64,000 nt of DNA from Promicromonospora iranensis (lineage in GTDB: Bacteria > Actinomycetota > Actinomycetes > Actinomycetales > Cellulomonadaceae). The DNA lies in assembly GCF_028994775.1 (NCBI RefSeq), contig NZ_JAJQMN010000011.1:152190-216189 (forward strand), given 5' to 3'. The notes under the pieces were generated by a model. That model searched no databases, was not told the DNA's origin, and was given only the letters and a program-made list of their open reading frames with translations. The position numbers were made by a program, and so were the translations under genes. Below are positions 1 through 10,590 of this stretch, in pieces. The stretch's first letter is position 1. The number at the start of each line of letters is the position of its first letter.

Positions 1-978
1 CCGAGCGGTGGAGAAGACGTGGGTGTACTCGGCGTAGACGGCGCCGATCTTGCCATAGTTGTTGTCAAGGGCAACGTGCGGTACCTCGAGCAGGGCGGCC
101 AGTATGTGGGCGTGCAGGCGGTCCACGACAGCCATCGGCCGATCTCTGAGGAGGCGCACACCGCCGCGGGCGTTGATCGCGTTGATCGCGCTGATGCAGG
201 CGCGTACCAACGGCTGGAACCCGGGTCGGCGCAGGACCGGTACTCGGTGCGCAAGCCGGGGGAAGGCGCGGAGCAACTGCCAGGCGACGGCATCCGGCCC
301 GAGATTTCTCCAGTCGGCGTAGTCCACCGGCGTCCCGAGCCGAGCGCCGAGGTCGAGCGTGGTGAGACCAGAGGCGGCCTCGTGGTCCGTGCGAGCCAGC
401 ACGAGCGGGCGACGTACAGACCGGGGTTCGCGACGCGGAGGCCGCCAGCCCAGAGCCATGTCCCAGCAGTACCGTGTCCGCACGTCCGGTAGCTGCTGCT
501 CGGCGCGAGCCCAGGAGCCTTGGTCCCGGACGAGCAGGGTGAGGTCGGGATGTGCGCCGAGTTCGGTGTTGGCCTGGTCGGCCCTCGCGGACGAGTCGAA
601 ATACACGGACTGGGGGAGCTGGACGATCGGTAGATCCGGGAGATCACGCGCGACCTGCTCCCTGTGCAGTTGGTGTCCGTACCAGAGGTCGCCGAAGTTT
701 CCGCCACCGTGGATGAGCACCACGCCTCGGCCGGACAGACTCGCACGGACCGCGTCGGCACGGTACCCCCCGAGATCGCTCACGTGGCGCAACCGGAGAC
801 CAAGGGCTCTGAGGTACTCGCGTTCGCCGAGCCAGATGAGGGTGTCGCCGACGTTGCGCTGATTCGGCGCCTGGAGCAGCGCGACGTCCCGGCCCGTGCC
901 GATGACGTCGGCGAGGACGTCGAGTGTCGCCAGCCGGATCTGGTGCAGGGACTTCGGGGGGTCCAGTGCCTCTGTCAT
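1..978 (-). CDS. Polysaccharide pyruvyl transferase family protein, 3' end outside the window
   Basis: Open reading frame on the minus strand from ATG at 978 to the window edge (326 codons, no stop seen). Early residues contain ALLQAPNQRNVGDTLIWLG, then a glycine-rich VLIHGGGNFGDLW segment, and near the edge DRLHAHILAALL followed by a DNNYGKIG motif. These are typical of the pyruvyl transferases that add pyruvate ketals from phosphoenolpyruvate to sugars of exported polysaccharides; that function is family knowledge. The start overlaps the stop of the upstream gene (ATGA), indicating translational coupling. Nothing suggests it is broken. The acceptor sugar cannot be read from sequence. Confidence 0.85.
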   Translation of the reverse strand, partial: MTEALDPPKSLHQIRLATLDVLADVIGTGRDVALLQAPNQRNVGDTLIWLGEREYLRALGLRLRHVSDLGGYRADAVRASLSGRGVVLIHGGGNFGDLWYGHQLHREQVARDLPDLPIVQLPQSVYFDSSARADQANTELGAHPDLTLLVRDQGSWARAEQQLPDVRTRYCWDMALGWRPPRREPRSVRRPLVLARTDHEAASGLTTLDLGARLGTPVDYADWRNLGPDAVAWQLLRAFPRLAHRVPVLRRPGFQPLVRACISAINAINARGGVRLLRDRPMAVVDRLHAHILAALLEVPHVALDNNYGKIGAVYAEYTHVFSTAR

Positions 979-1823
979 CTGGCCTCGATCGGGACGTGAG
1001 TGCGGTTGGCGGTCGATCCGGCCCAGAGGTCTGCCGGGAACGCCTGGTACAGAGCACTGCGGTCCCAGGCCGAGAGGTCTGGCGCCTCCGCCGGGTGGCG
1101 GAGCGCCTCGGTCAAGGTCGCTGCCGGTGTCGGCATGAGGCGGCCGGTGCCCTCGTAGTAGTCCAGGTACTTGAAGGGCCTCTCGTGACCACTGAGGAGC
1201 GTGGCGGGAATGCCGAGGGCCTCGGCCACGATGATCCCGTGCAGTGATGACGCGATCACTCGCTCGCTCTGGGCGATGGACCGGAGGACGTGCCACACGC
1301 CGGAGCGGGGATCGACCGCTCGCGGATGTCCCTTGAGACGCTTCCAGTCGTACAGGTTGGGGACCACCGTGAGGGTGTGGGCCTTGGTCGCGGACCACCG
1401 GGCAAGAACGGGGAGCAGGTCGGGAAGCAGCAGTGCCGGATCTCCGTAGACCGCGGGCACCTCCTGGCCGCGGTCGGTGAGGAACGCGCGGGTCCGTGGT
1501 CCGCGGACCGCACGAACATCCAGAGTCGTGAAGCGGTGCCGGGCGGTCCGGACGCTCGGGTTGACGCCTGCGCCCCAGATGACGTCGCCGTCGCGCGCCA
1601 CGTGCATCACGGAGCCGACGGTGATCAGGCGCCCGGGTCGGGCGGGAGCCGGCCGCCCGAGGCGCTCGCGGTCACAGAACGCTTCGACGAGGAGCGGTCC
1701 CAGGAGGTCGCCGAAGTTGTTCGTCCGGGGGCCGATGAGCCGGTCCCGAAAAGGACGGGGGAGATTGTTGTGCCGAGGGTTCCAGGCGAATATCTCCATG
1801 GCGGACGGCTCCGAGTGCGGCAT
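975..1823 (-). CDS. Polysaccharide pyruvyl transferase family protein
   Basis: About 282 residues. The N-terminus reads MEIFAWNPRHNNLPRPF, followed by TNNFGDLLGPLLVE, the conserved opening of this family; VIWGAGVNP and SSLHGIIVAEALGIPATLL are the central nucleotide-sugar-fold motifs. The protein probably transfers pyruvate from PEP to a cell-envelope glycan sugar. Three starts are possible: GTG 1862 (no ribosome site), ATG 1823 (GGGAA about 9 bases upstream, chosen) and ATG 1799 (GGAG upstream, best match to where relatives begin). The gene follows the sulfotransferase genes by a 120-base gap and overlaps the next pyruvyl transferase by ATGA. Two different members side by side suggest two acceptor positions or one repeat unit modified twice. 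Confidence 0.82.
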   Translation of the reverse strand: MPHSEPSAMEIFAWNPRHNNLPRPFRDRLIGPRTNNFGDLLGPLLVEAFCDRERLGRPAPARPGRLITVGSVMHVARDGDVIWGAGVNPSVRTARHRFTTLDVRAVRGPRTRAFLTDRGQEVPAVYGDPALLLPDLLPVLARWSATKAHTLTVVPNLYDWKRLKGHPRAVDPRSGVWHVLRSIAQSERVIASSLHGIIVAEALGIPATLLSGHERPFKYLDYYEGTGRLMPTPAATLTEALRHPAEAPDLSAWDRSALYQAFPADLWAGSTANRTHVPIEAR

Positions 1824-1943
1824 TGGTCGCTGTTCCCGATCGATGGTTCGGGAGTCGAGCACCAGGAAATCACGGCGTCAGCCACGCGGCGACCGGGTGG
1901 TAGGGGTCAGCTGAGCGCCATGTGAAATCCGCGCTGAGCGGAG

Positions 1944-2897
1944 TCAGCCCGCCGCACCTCGCGGACGCCGGAACATGCCCGCGACGCTCTGCCGGACGGC
2001 GGACGGGACCACCTCCACGGGCGTGAGCTGTGCGATCCGGCGGGCGAGCGAAGCCTCGATCCGTCGGTGGACGTACGGGTAGAGCGCCCGGAGCCGGTCG
2101 AACTCGGCGCGGGTCCCGGCGTCGTCGTGCCCGGGAAGGGCATCGAGTGCGGCCCACGTGTCGTCGGCCAGCGCACGGAGCGGCGCGGGGACGGCCACGT
2201 CGTCCCAGGTGAGAGCGGCGTGGTGCGGCGTCGGGTCGATCAGCGCGTCCACCCGTGCCACGGCGTCCGCGTCGTGCGGGTCGACCATCGCCAGGCCCAG
2301 GACGGCGGCGGCCTCGAACACCGGCTCGTCCCAGTCGTGGATCAGGTCGCGGTGGCGTACGAAGGCCCGTGGCGTCGCCCGGGTCGCGAGCTCCGTCCCG
2401 AGCATCAGGTTGATCCATCCGGCCACGCGATCCACGGGCCCGCGGGCCTTGTCGTCAGTGATGTCGGCGCCCACGACCTCGAGCGGGGCGCGCAGCACCG
2501 TGATGCTCGACGCCGACGCGCCGGAAGCGGTGGCGGCCCGCTGCCAGAGCTCGAGGAACCAGGGCAGCCGCGGTTCCTGGACGAGGAGGTCGCCGTGCTC
2601 CGTGATCTGCGCGGCCAGCCAGGGCTGGACCTGGCGGAGCGCGCCCCCCTCTGCGGCCGCCCGGTCGACGAGGTGCCAGGCGATGGGGCGCGCGTCGGTC
2701 GCCCGCACCCCGGCCGAGCGCAGCAGGGAGTCGTGCAGGTCCACCATCCATCGGGGCCCGGACGGTCCTGGGGAGCTGGTCCCGTCCGGACCGGGCTCCG
2801 GGACGTGCAGCCGGAACTCTCGCAGCACACCGGCCAGCATGCTCGCATCGCTGCGCCCGGAGCCGGTGACGTGGACGACGTGAGCCGGCCCGCTCAT
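1944..2897 (-). CDS. Sulfotransferase-like protein of the glycan operon
   Basis: 317 residues starting MSGPAHVVHVTGSGRSDAS. The start at 2897 overlaps the stop of the gene above (ATGA), which decides against a longer GTG start at 2948. The opening beta-strand plus GSGRS loop resembles the 5'-phosphosulfate loop of sulfotransferases, and the central LLVQEPRLPWFLELW and ITVLRAPLEVVGADI fit the strand/3'-phosphate site, but the signature is degenerate compared with the neighbour. It may be a divergent PAPS-dependent sulfotransferase or a partner of it. No signal peptide or membrane helix is visible, so a cytosolic role on a lipid-linked or nucleotide-linked precursor is inferred. Confidence 0.6.
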   Translation of the reverse strand: MSGPAHVVHVTGSGRSDASMLAGVLREFRLHVPEPGPDGTSSPGPSGPRWMVDLHDSLLRSAGVRATDARPIAWHLVDRAAAEGGALRQVQPWLAAQITEHGDLLVQEPRLPWFLELWQRAATASGASASSITVLRAPLEVVGADITDDKARGPVDRVAGWINLMLGTELATRATPRAFVRHRDLIHDWDEPVFEAAAVLGLAMVDPHDADAVARVDALIDPTPHHAALTWDDVAVPAPLRALADDTWAALDALPGHDDAGTRAEFDRLRALYPYVHRRIEASLARRIAQLTPVEVVPSAVRQSVAGMFRRPRGAAG

Positions 2898-3850
2898 CGT
2901 GCGTCGGCCGTCTGCGGTGCCGGGGTGGTGTGCACCACCGGCGCCCATGGAGCCGCGTCGTCGAGGACGTCCACGTCGTAACCGTGCGCGCGGATCCGGT
3001 CGCCGAGATGTTCACCGACCACGCTGCGGTAGCGGGGGAGGAGCGCGGCGTCGGTGACGTCCCGGAGCAGGTCGGCACGACGTGTGCCCCGGCGTGACCC
3101 GAGGTGCGCGAGGTGGCCCCGGACGCGGCCGGCGAGCTGCCGACGGCCACCGGTCGCCCACAGCTCGGCGTAGCGGTTGCTGCGTCCGGCGTCGACGGCG
3201 TCCGCGGCGTCGACGTCCAGCTCGATGCCCAGGAACCGTGCGACCCGGTCGAGCTGCCGGGCGGGCGTGCGCACGAGGTGCTCGTACCGCAGGACCAGCA
3301 GGTTCTCGATGTGCAGCGCATCCTCCGCAAGGACGTCGTGCGCGTGCACCCAGTGCTCGACGAGCCGCGGGAAGCCGTACGTGAACCGCCCACGGGTACG
3401 GGCAGCCTCCTTGCGCACGGCCAGTGCCTGCACGATCGGGTGCCGGGTCACCACGACGAAGCGGGACTTCGGGAAGACCTCCTGCAGATAACGCATCGTC
3501 GTCAGGTGGGACGACGACGTGTTGACCAGTACCGGGCGGTCCAGATCCCAGTGCGGTGACCAGCTCTCCCAGAGCCGGGTGCCCGCCTCCGGCACCTTTC
3601 GCGCGTGCTCTTCGGTCAGGTGTGCCTGCGGATGAAACGACCATTCCGTCGCATTTCCCTGATCGCCGCGATATATGTCCTGGATGTGGCGACCATTACC
3701 CGGCATCGCACCGGCCCTGGCCAGCGCGGACGTCTCCGGGCTGGCGTCGATGATGCCGGCCACCAGGGCGGTCCCGCTGCGGTGCAGGCCGCCGACAAAG
3801 GTGATCCGGTAGTCGTTCCAGGGCGTGCTGGTGGTGCTTGTTCCGGACAT
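2894..3850 (-). CDS. Sulfotransferase family protein
   Basis: 318 residues. Residues about 13-30 give RITFVGGLHRSGTALVAG, a clear 5'-phosphosulfate-binding loop, and about 130-150 SRFVVVTRHPIVQALAV, matching the 3'-phosphate-binding strand of PAPS-dependent sulfotransferases. LLVLRYEHLVRTPARQL is the usual downstream helix start. It should move sulfate from PAPS to a hydroxyl of a carbohydrate or small molecule. It is the first visible gene of the minus-strand operon with the second sulfotransferase-like protein and two pyruvyl transferases, so the substrate is likely a surface polysaccharide; this is inference. The 212 bases upstream separate it from the divergent CAP-domain gene. Confidence 0.8.
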   Translation of the reverse strand: MSGTSTTSTPWNDYRITFVGGLHRSGTALVAGIIDASPETSALARAGAMPGNGRHIQDIYRGDQGNATEWSFHPQAHLTEEHARKVPEAGTRLWESWSPHWDLDRPVLVNTSSSHLTTMRYLQEVFPKSRFVVVTRHPIVQALAVRKEAARTRGRFTYGFPRLVEHWVHAHDVLAEDALHIENLLVLRYEHLVRTPARQLDRVARFLGIELDVDAADAVDAGRSNRYAELWATGGRRQLAGRVRGHLAHLGSRRGTRRADLLRDVTDAALLPRYRSVVGEHLGDRIRAHGYDVDVLDDAAPWAPVVHTTPAPQTADAR

Positions 3851-4062
3851 CGGGGAACCTCGGCTTGTGGGCTGGGAAATGTGCGCGAGCGCCCCGCAAA
3901 AATATGCGATGAATGTACCGCGTGCGACCTGAATCGCCCGGTGATTTTCCCTTCTTGCCGATCATCGCCGCTCACTCTCGTCGGTGCGGCGTTCTGTGAC
4001 GCGCGCGGGACGCGAAGAGGGCGGCCGACAGTGGGCGTTCCCTATCATCCCGATCGCCGGTA

Positions 4063-4917
4063 ATGTCCCGACTTGTGTCCCCAGCGCGCAGTACGACGTC
4101 GTCCGCGGCCCGGCCAGGGCCTGCCCTGCGCGGGGCGGTCGCCCGCGCCCTCCTCGCGGTCGGCGTGGCCGCCTGCCTGACGGCGTGCGCGGGCCTGCTC
4201 GCTCCTGGCGCCGAGCCGATGCCCGCGCCCGGGATAGCCCCGGGGCTCGTGGCCGAGGCGGTGCCCGTCGAGCTGGCGCCCGCCCCACGACCCACCTCGG
4301 TGGGCGCCATCCAGGGAAAGCACGACCAGGAGGCCGCGGCGGTGGACGTGCAGCCGGCGCCGAGCGGCTCGGCGTCGCGCAACGCGGAGCGCAGGCCGGT
4401 GCCCGGGGCGGGCGACGGCGCGGGACCCGGTGCGTCGGGAGACGCGGGAGACCCCGGCGAGGCCGATGGCGGGTCCGGCGGGCAGCCCGGTGGCGGGTCC
4501 GGCGGGGGAGGGGCCGACGGCGGCGGCGAGCCGGACCTTGCCGACTCCGTGCAGTACGCCGCGGCCCTCGAGGACGCGGTCAACGACCATCGGGCGGCCA
4601 ACGGTCTGCCCGCCCTGGCCCACGACACCTGCGCCTACGACGTGGCGCTCGAACGCGCCCAGGCCCTGATCGGGCGGGAGCTGGCGCACGCACCGCTCGA
4701 CCCGATCTTCCAGACCTGCCCCACCTCGGCGGTCGCGGAGAACCTGGCCAAGGGCGGCTGGTCGCCGGCAGAGGCGGCACAGGGCTGGATGGACTCCGAG
4801 GGGCACCGCGCCAACATCCTGAACGGCGGCCTGACCCGGGGCGCCGTCGCCTGCGTGCCGGACGGCGGGGACCCCGCCGCGCCCGTCATGATCTGCGCCC
4901 ACGTGTTCCTGGGCTGA
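4063..4917 (+). CDS. CAP/SCP-domain lipoprotein
   Basis: 284 residues. A hydrophobic signal sequence ends in the lipobox LTAC near residue 46, so the protein should be a lipid-anchored extracytoplasmic protein. A Pro/Gly/Ala-rich linker (about residues 50-155) precedes a C-terminal CAP domain with LEDAVNDHRAANGLPAL, AENLAKGG and the WMDSEGHRANILN signature, with paired cysteines as in secreted CAP proteins. Bacterial CAP proteins are widespread in envelopes and their biochemical role is mostly unknown. The next gene encodes a second copy of the same architecture, so a local duplication is likely. Confidence 0.85.
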   Translation: MSRLVSPARSTTSSAARPGPALRGAVARALLAVGVAACLTACAGLLAPGAEPMPAPGIAPGLVAEAVPVELAPAPRPTSVGAIQGKHDQEAAAVDVQPAPSGSASRNAERRPVPGAGDGAGPGASGDAGDPGEADGGSGGQPGGGSGGGGADGGGEPDLADSVQYAAALEDAVNDHRAANGLPALAHDTCAYDVALERAQALIGRELAHAPLDPIFQTCPTSAVAENLAKGGWSPAEAAQGWMDSEGHRANILNGGLTRGAVACVPDGGDPAAPVMICAHVFLG

Positions 4918-5038
4918 GCCCCCGCGCGTCGTGAGGCGGTGACCGCACCCGCACCCGCGCCCGCCCCCGCACCCGTACCTGCACGCGGCGTGGCGCCTCC
5001 GGTTGTGGGCCCCGGGTGCGCGGTGTCGAATCGACGTC

Positions 5039-5587
5039 GTGCTCCGCGCCCCGACCCGTCTCGCGATCCCGGTCCTGATCGCTGCTGTGCTGCTCACCGC
5101 CTGCTCGGCCGGACGGGACGCCGGTCCGCGCGGACCCGAGGCGACGCGCGAGGCGACGCCGGCGCCCGAGGCGACCTGGACGCCGTCCGACAGCGTGGAC
5201 CTCACCGACCCGGAGCAGTACGCGGCGGCCCTGGAGGACGGCGTGAACGCCGCCCGTGCCCAGCGGGACGTGCCGGAGCTGGAGCACGACGACTGCCTCG
5301 TGACCGTCGCCGTCGATCGGGCGGGGGCACTGGTCGGCGCGCAGCAGCTGACGCACGCCCCGCTGCCACCCGTGAAGCGGAGCTGCCCGGGCGGCACGCT
5401 CGCCGCGGAGAACCTCAGCCGCACCGCCCGCCCGCCCCAGGACGTCGTGCAGGCCTGGCTCGACTCGCCCTCGCACCGGGACAACCTCGTGAACGCCGAC
5501 CTGCTGCGCGGCGCGATCGGGTGCGTGCGCGACGGCGGCACCGCCGCGGCACCTGTGCTGACGTGCTCCCACGTGTTCCTCGGTTGA
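5039..5587 (+). CDS. CAP/SCP-domain lipoprotein, paralogue of the preceding gene
   Basis: About 182 residues from GTG 5039, giving a short positively charged stretch, a hydrophobic segment and the lipobox LTAC; a longer TTG start at 5003 is possible. The CAP domain follows almost directly, with LEDGVNAARAQRDVPELEHD, AENLSR and WLDSPSHRDNLVN. It ends in the same CSHVFLG-type terminus as the upstream copy, but the long Pro/Gly linker is missing. The stop codon lies at the start of a dispersed repeat found at two other loci in this window. The 85-base gap to the first copy contains short CGCACC-type direct repeats. Confidence 0.82.
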   Translation: MLRAPTRLAIPVLIAAVLLTACSAGRDAGPRGPEATREATPAPEATWTPSDSVDLTDPEQYAAALEDGVNAARAQRDVPELEHDDCLVTVAVDRAGALVGAQQLTHAPLPPVKRSCPGGTLAAENLSRTARPPQDVVQAWLDSPSHRDNLVNADLLRGAIGCVRDGGTAAAPVLTCSHVFLG

Positions 5588-5655
5588 GGCGGAGGCGCAG
5601 CGCAGGGTGGGGGCCGGGGAACGAGGCGCGCGCCTGGAGCGGAACCGCAGGCTCG
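5585..5655 (+). repeat. Dispersed stop-codon-associated repeat, copy 1
   Basis: About 70 bases beginning with the TGA of the second CAP gene. It shares GGAGG, CAGCG, GGGGCC, CGAG, GCGG and CCGCAG blocks in the same order and spacing as the copies at 25797-25867 (minus strand) and 39149-39219 (plus strand). It has no coding role here and no strong hairpin was recognised. Confidence 0.6.
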
Positions 5656-5771
5656 ACCGACAGCAGCGGAGTCGACTCTCCCCACACCCTCCTCCATACC
5701 CGGTCAACGTGACCTGATACGCCCGTTATCGTGTGAGCCGCGCACCCGTCCGGAACGACCGCAGGAGAAAA

Positions 5772-7862
5772 ATGGCGCAGGCGACGACGACCGCCGTCGA
5801 CCGAACCACCGGACCGTCTCCGGAGCCGCGCGGACCCGGGACCGTCACGGCTCCAGGTGCCCCGGGTGCCGGCCACGCGTTCCGCACCGACATCAACGGG
5901 CTCCGCGCGGTGGCCGTGCTCGCCGTCGTCGTCTTTCACGCCGGGATCGCGATCCCCGGCGGGTTCACCGGTGTCGACGTCTTCTACGTGATCTCCGGCT
6001 ACCTCATCAGCTCGCTGCTGCTGCGGGAGGTGGACCGTTCCGGGAGCGTCGACCTCGTCGAGTTCTGGACCCGCCGCATGCGGCGCCTCGTGCCGGCGCT
6101 CGCGCTCGTCGTGACGGTCACGCTGCTCGCGAGCGTCCTGGTCCTGTCACCGCTGGTCTGGGGGCGCCTCGCCTGGCACGGCGCGTCGGCCATGCTGTTC
6201 GTCTCCAACCTGCTGTTCCCCTACCAGGGCCAGGACTACTTCTCCGACTCCGTCACCCCGAGCCCCTACCTGCACACCTGGTCGCTCGGCATCGAGGAGC
6301 AGTTCTACATCTTCTGGCCGCTGCTCATCCTGCTGGCGGTCGTGGTGGGGCGGCGCACCCGCGTGCCGGCTCGGCGCATGCTGCAGGTCCTGTTCGCCGC
6401 GACGTTCGTCGTGTCGCTCGCGACCTCGGTCCGGCTGACGGCGACCGCCCCCGACTGGGCCTTCTACGTGCTGCCGACCCGCGCCTGGGAGTTCGCGGGC
6501 GCCGCCCTCGTCGCGACCCTGCCCTGGAACCGGCTCGCCGAGGTGTCCCGCCTGCGGCCCCGCCTGCTCCGTGCGCTGCTGGGCACCGCGGGGTTCGTGC
6601 TGCTGGCGCTCTCCTTCGCGTTCGTGCGTGAGACCGACCCGTTCCCCGGCACCGTCGCCCTGCTGCCCGTGGGCGGAGCGCTGCTGGTGCTCGCCGCCGG
6701 CAGCGTCCCCGCGGCGGGCACCTGGGTCGACCGGGTGCTCGACCTGCCCGTCCTGCAGCGGATCGGTGACGTCTCCTACTCCTGGTACCTCTGGCACTGG
6801 CCGTTCGTGGTGCTCACCACGGCAGCGGTGCAGGACGACGCGATCTGGATCAAGGTGCTCGCCACGCTCGCGGCCCTCGGCGCCGCCGTCGCCACCTACC
6901 GCTGGGTCGAGAACCCGATCCGGTTCAGCGGGGCCCTGCGGTCGTGGCGCCGCACCGCCGTGGTCACCCTCGCCATCGGGCTGGCCGTCGGCACCCTGAC
7001 CGTCGGCACCCGGGCCGCGACCGGGGCCGTGCTGGACCAGGAGCCGTACGCGACAGCCGTCGAGGCCGGCGCCGAGCCCAAGCCGTACGGGTGCGCCGAG
7101 ACCGCCGAGACGGCATCGGGCGTCGACGTGTGCCTCCTCGGCGACGTCTCCGCCACCACCACCGTGCTGCTCCTCGGCGACTCGCACGCCATGCACTGGA
7201 TCCCAGCGTTCGACGCCGCGGCGACCGACGCGGGGCTGCGCCTCGCCGTCCGCTGGCGGCACGGCTGCCCCGCCGCCCAGGTCGACGTCGAGCAGCCCTC
7301 CGAACGCGGGTCGTGCGCCGACTTCCAGAGCGAGTCCCTGCGGATCGTCGACGAGCTGCGGCCCGACGCCGTCGTCGTCAGCCAGGCGCAGATCTATGCC
7401 GACCGCATGCTGCACGCCGACGGCACCCGGGTGACCGGCGACGAGGTGAGCAGCACCTGGGAGAGCGCGAACGACAAGCTGTTCGCGCACCTCACGGCCG
7501 TCACACCCGATGTGGTGGCGGTCAAGGACAACCCCCGGATCGACGTCGACCCGCTCGAGTGCCTCACCCGGCCCCTGCCCGGTCTCGGCGACTGCAGCAT
7601 GCCGCGCGCGGAAGCCGACAGCTCCAACGGGGACCTGCCCGGGATCAGCGCACGCGTCTGGACGAAGTACGGTGTTCCCACCTGGGACGGGGTCTGGTCG
7701 GAGACGTGCGACGCGAACACCTGCCATGTCGGCGACATCGACCACCCCGTCTACCGGGACTATCACCATCTCAGCGTCGACTACGTGCTGACCCGCGTGC
7801 GGTCCGTGGAGCAGATGCTCCAGAGCGCCGTCCGCGGCACATCGTCAAGCACCGTCGGGTAA
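5772..7862 (+). CDS. Acyltransferase-3 (OafA/YrhL-type) membrane protein with C-terminal SGNH domain
   Basis: About 696 residues from ATG 5772, which has AGGAG seven bases upstream; a GTG at 5733 lacks this. An N-terminal TDINGLRAVAVLAVVVFHAG segment holds the conserved His of the acyltransferase-3 family, followed by roughly ten membrane helices and LGIEEQFYIFWPLLI. The extracytoplasmic part (from about residue 430) has LLLGDSHAMHW, the SGNH block I, and DYHHLSVDYVL near the end as the Asp/His block. Such fusions O-acetylate exported glycans or peptidoglycan. With the sulfotransferase and pyruvyl transferase genes nearby, a surface polysaccharide is a reasonable but unproven acceptor. Confidence 0.9.
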   Translation: MAQATTTAVDRTTGPSPEPRGPGTVTAPGAPGAGHAFRTDINGLRAVAVLAVVVFHAGIAIPGGFTGVDVFYVISGYLISSLLLREVDRSGSVDLVEFWTRRMRRLVPALALVVTVTLLASVLVLSPLVWGRLAWHGASAMLFVSNLLFPYQGQDYFSDSVTPSPYLHTWSLGIEEQFYIFWPLLILLAVVVGRRTRVPARRMLQVLFAATFVVSLATSVRLTATAPDWAFYVLPTRAWEFAGAALVATLPWNRLAEVSRLRPRLLRALLGTAGFVLLALSFAFVRETDPFPGTVALLPVGGALLVLAAGSVPAAGTWVDRVLDLPVLQRIGDVSYSWYLWHWPFVVLTTAAVQDDAIWIKVLATLAALGAAVATYRWVENPIRFSGALRSWRRTAVVTLAIGLAVGTLTVGTRAATGAVLDQEPYATAVEAGAEPKPYGCAETAETASGVDVCLLGDVSATTTVLLLGDSHAMHWIPAFDAAATDAGLRLAVRWRHGCPAAQVDVEQPSERGSCADFQSESLRIVDELRPDAVVVSQAQIYADRMLHADGTRVTGDEVSSTWESANDKLFAHLTAVTPDVVAVKDNPRIDVDPLECLTRPLPGLGDCSMPRAEADSSNGDLPGISARVWTKYGVPTWDGVWSETCDANTCHVGDIDHPVYRDYHHLSVDYVLTRVRSVEQMLQSAVRGTSSSTVG

Positions 7863-7881
7863 CGAAGGGCAACATCGGACC

Positions 7882-9345
<1,464 letters not shown>

Positions 9346-9372
9346 CCCGCCCCCACCCGGTGCGGCGCGGCG

Positions 9373-9425
9373 TACCCAGCGATTGGGCCCGAACTCGGCG
9401 TGAGTTCGGGCCCAATCGCTGGGTA
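9373..9425. terminator. Long perfect hairpin between convergent genes
   Basis: Inverted repeat with arms 9373-9396 and 9402-9425, 24 bp without mismatch, loop ggcgt. It lies between the convergent permease and AbiEi-like genes and is placed to stop transcription from both sides. There is no U-run. The core CCCAGCGATTGGGCCCGAAC is shared exactly with the hairpin at 10591-10639. Confidence 0.75.
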
Positions 9426-9443
9426 GACGGGTAGACGTCGACA

Positions 9444-10463
9444 TCACTGGGGAGACGTCGACCGGGTGAGCGTGATGCGGGCGCCCTGGCCGGTGTACTG
9501 TCCCGGCTGCCACTGGTGCGCCGCCAGCACCTTGGCGATCTCCGCGCCGACACCGCCCGGCTTGTCGTTGTCGGCGGGCGCGAAGCGCAGCATGATCACC
9601 TGCCCGGACGACAGAAGCCTGTTCTGTCGGGGAGCATCACGGACAAGTGCCTGCGGTGAGCTGTGCGGACCGACGCCGTCGATCTCGACGACGAGCCACC
9701 GCCCGTCGGGCAGCCGCCAGATGAAGTCGACGCGTGCCACGGCCTTGGCGTCCATGACGATGAGGGCCTGGATGTCGTCCGGGGGCACCCCGTTGTCATG
9801 GCACGACAACCGGGCGAACGACTCTGCGGGTGACTCCGAACGCGTGACGACGAGGTCGAACAGCTCATGGAGCCGGGCGGCGCCGTGTCGTCGTCGGGCC
9901 AGGTCATGGAGTGCGGAGAGCTCGATCGGGCCGAAGCCGTGCCGTCTCGCGAGGTCGTCGAGCACGGCGAGAGCGTTCTGGCGCGGAAGCTTGACGATCG
10001 CTTGCGCCGCGGCATGGTCAATACGGGCGACCAGACGGTCATTGATCGACAGCGTGGGAAAGGGCCGGTAGTCGACGACGGCGACGCCGTGCCGGCGATG
10101 CCGGGGCGAGCCGTCCTGACGCGCCACCTCGAGCGGGAAGTCGCGGGGTAGCCCGGACACACCGTGCAGCACGAGTGCGCAGCCGCCGGTCGCTATGGTG
10201 TCCGGTCCGTGCACCAGCAGAGCGAACCAGGTGCGCCACCTCGCAGAGTGGTCGAACCAGTCGTCCCTGACCCGGCTGGGGAGCGGCACGGGATCGGTGT
10301 CATAGACGCTGCGCGCAGGACTGGTCCACCGACGGTGCCGGACCATCCGCCGCCGAACCTCTCGCCCGATACCGAGCTCCTCGCACTGGTGCGTGGACAG
10401 GAGCCCGGCCTGTCGTCGGAGGAGCGGCCTCGCCGCCGGGGGGATCGTGAAGGTCTTCGGCAT
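9444..10463 (-). CDS. AbiEi-type winged-helix / DUF559-like endonuclease-fold protein
   Basis: 339 residues. The N-terminal part (LLRRQAGLLSTHQCEELGI... then RRWTSPARSVYD) matches the antitoxin-like AbiEi_4 helix-turn-helix found in many actinobacteria. The C-terminal third has ESPAESFARLSC, then a V-D-F-I-W strand, VVEIDG and a basic helix, the layout of the DUF559/Vsr-like restriction-endonuclease fold, with candidate acidic residues in VDFIW and VEIDG. Such genes are usually solitary with no cognate AbiEii toxin, and none is present here. Function is unknown; a nucleic-acid role is inferred. It is bracketed by two hairpins with identical arms. Confidence 0.7.
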   Translation of the reverse strand: MPKTFTIPPAARPLLRRQAGLLSTHQCEELGIGREVRRRMVRHRRWTSPARSVYDTDPVPLPSRVRDDWFDHSARWRTWFALLVHGPDTIATGGCALVLHGVSGLPRDFPLEVARQDGSPRHRRHGVAVVDYRPFPTLSINDRLVARIDHAAAQAIVKLPRQNALAVLDDLARRHGFGPIELSALHDLARRRHGAARLHELFDLVVTRSESPAESFARLSCHDNGVPPDDIQALIVMDAKAVARVDFIWRLPDGRWLVVEIDGVGPHSSPQALVRDAPRQNRLLSSGQVIMLRFAPADNDKPGGVGAEIAKVLAAHQWQPGQYTGQGARITLTRSTSPQ

Positions 10464-10590
10464 GGGACCACTTCACCAGCGCGGGACTCGGTGTTTCAGC
10501 GCGCCGCCGACCACCTGTGCACAACTCCCGGTCGACCTCCCCTGTGGTCGCGCTCAAGCCGCTCGTGTGCAATCGGGAAGTGCGCTTCTG

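Noticed and set aside
4045..5697. A 550-codon minus-strand frame across both CAP genes
   Set aside because: Shadow of the two lipoprotein genes, which have signal peptides and conserved CAP motifs.
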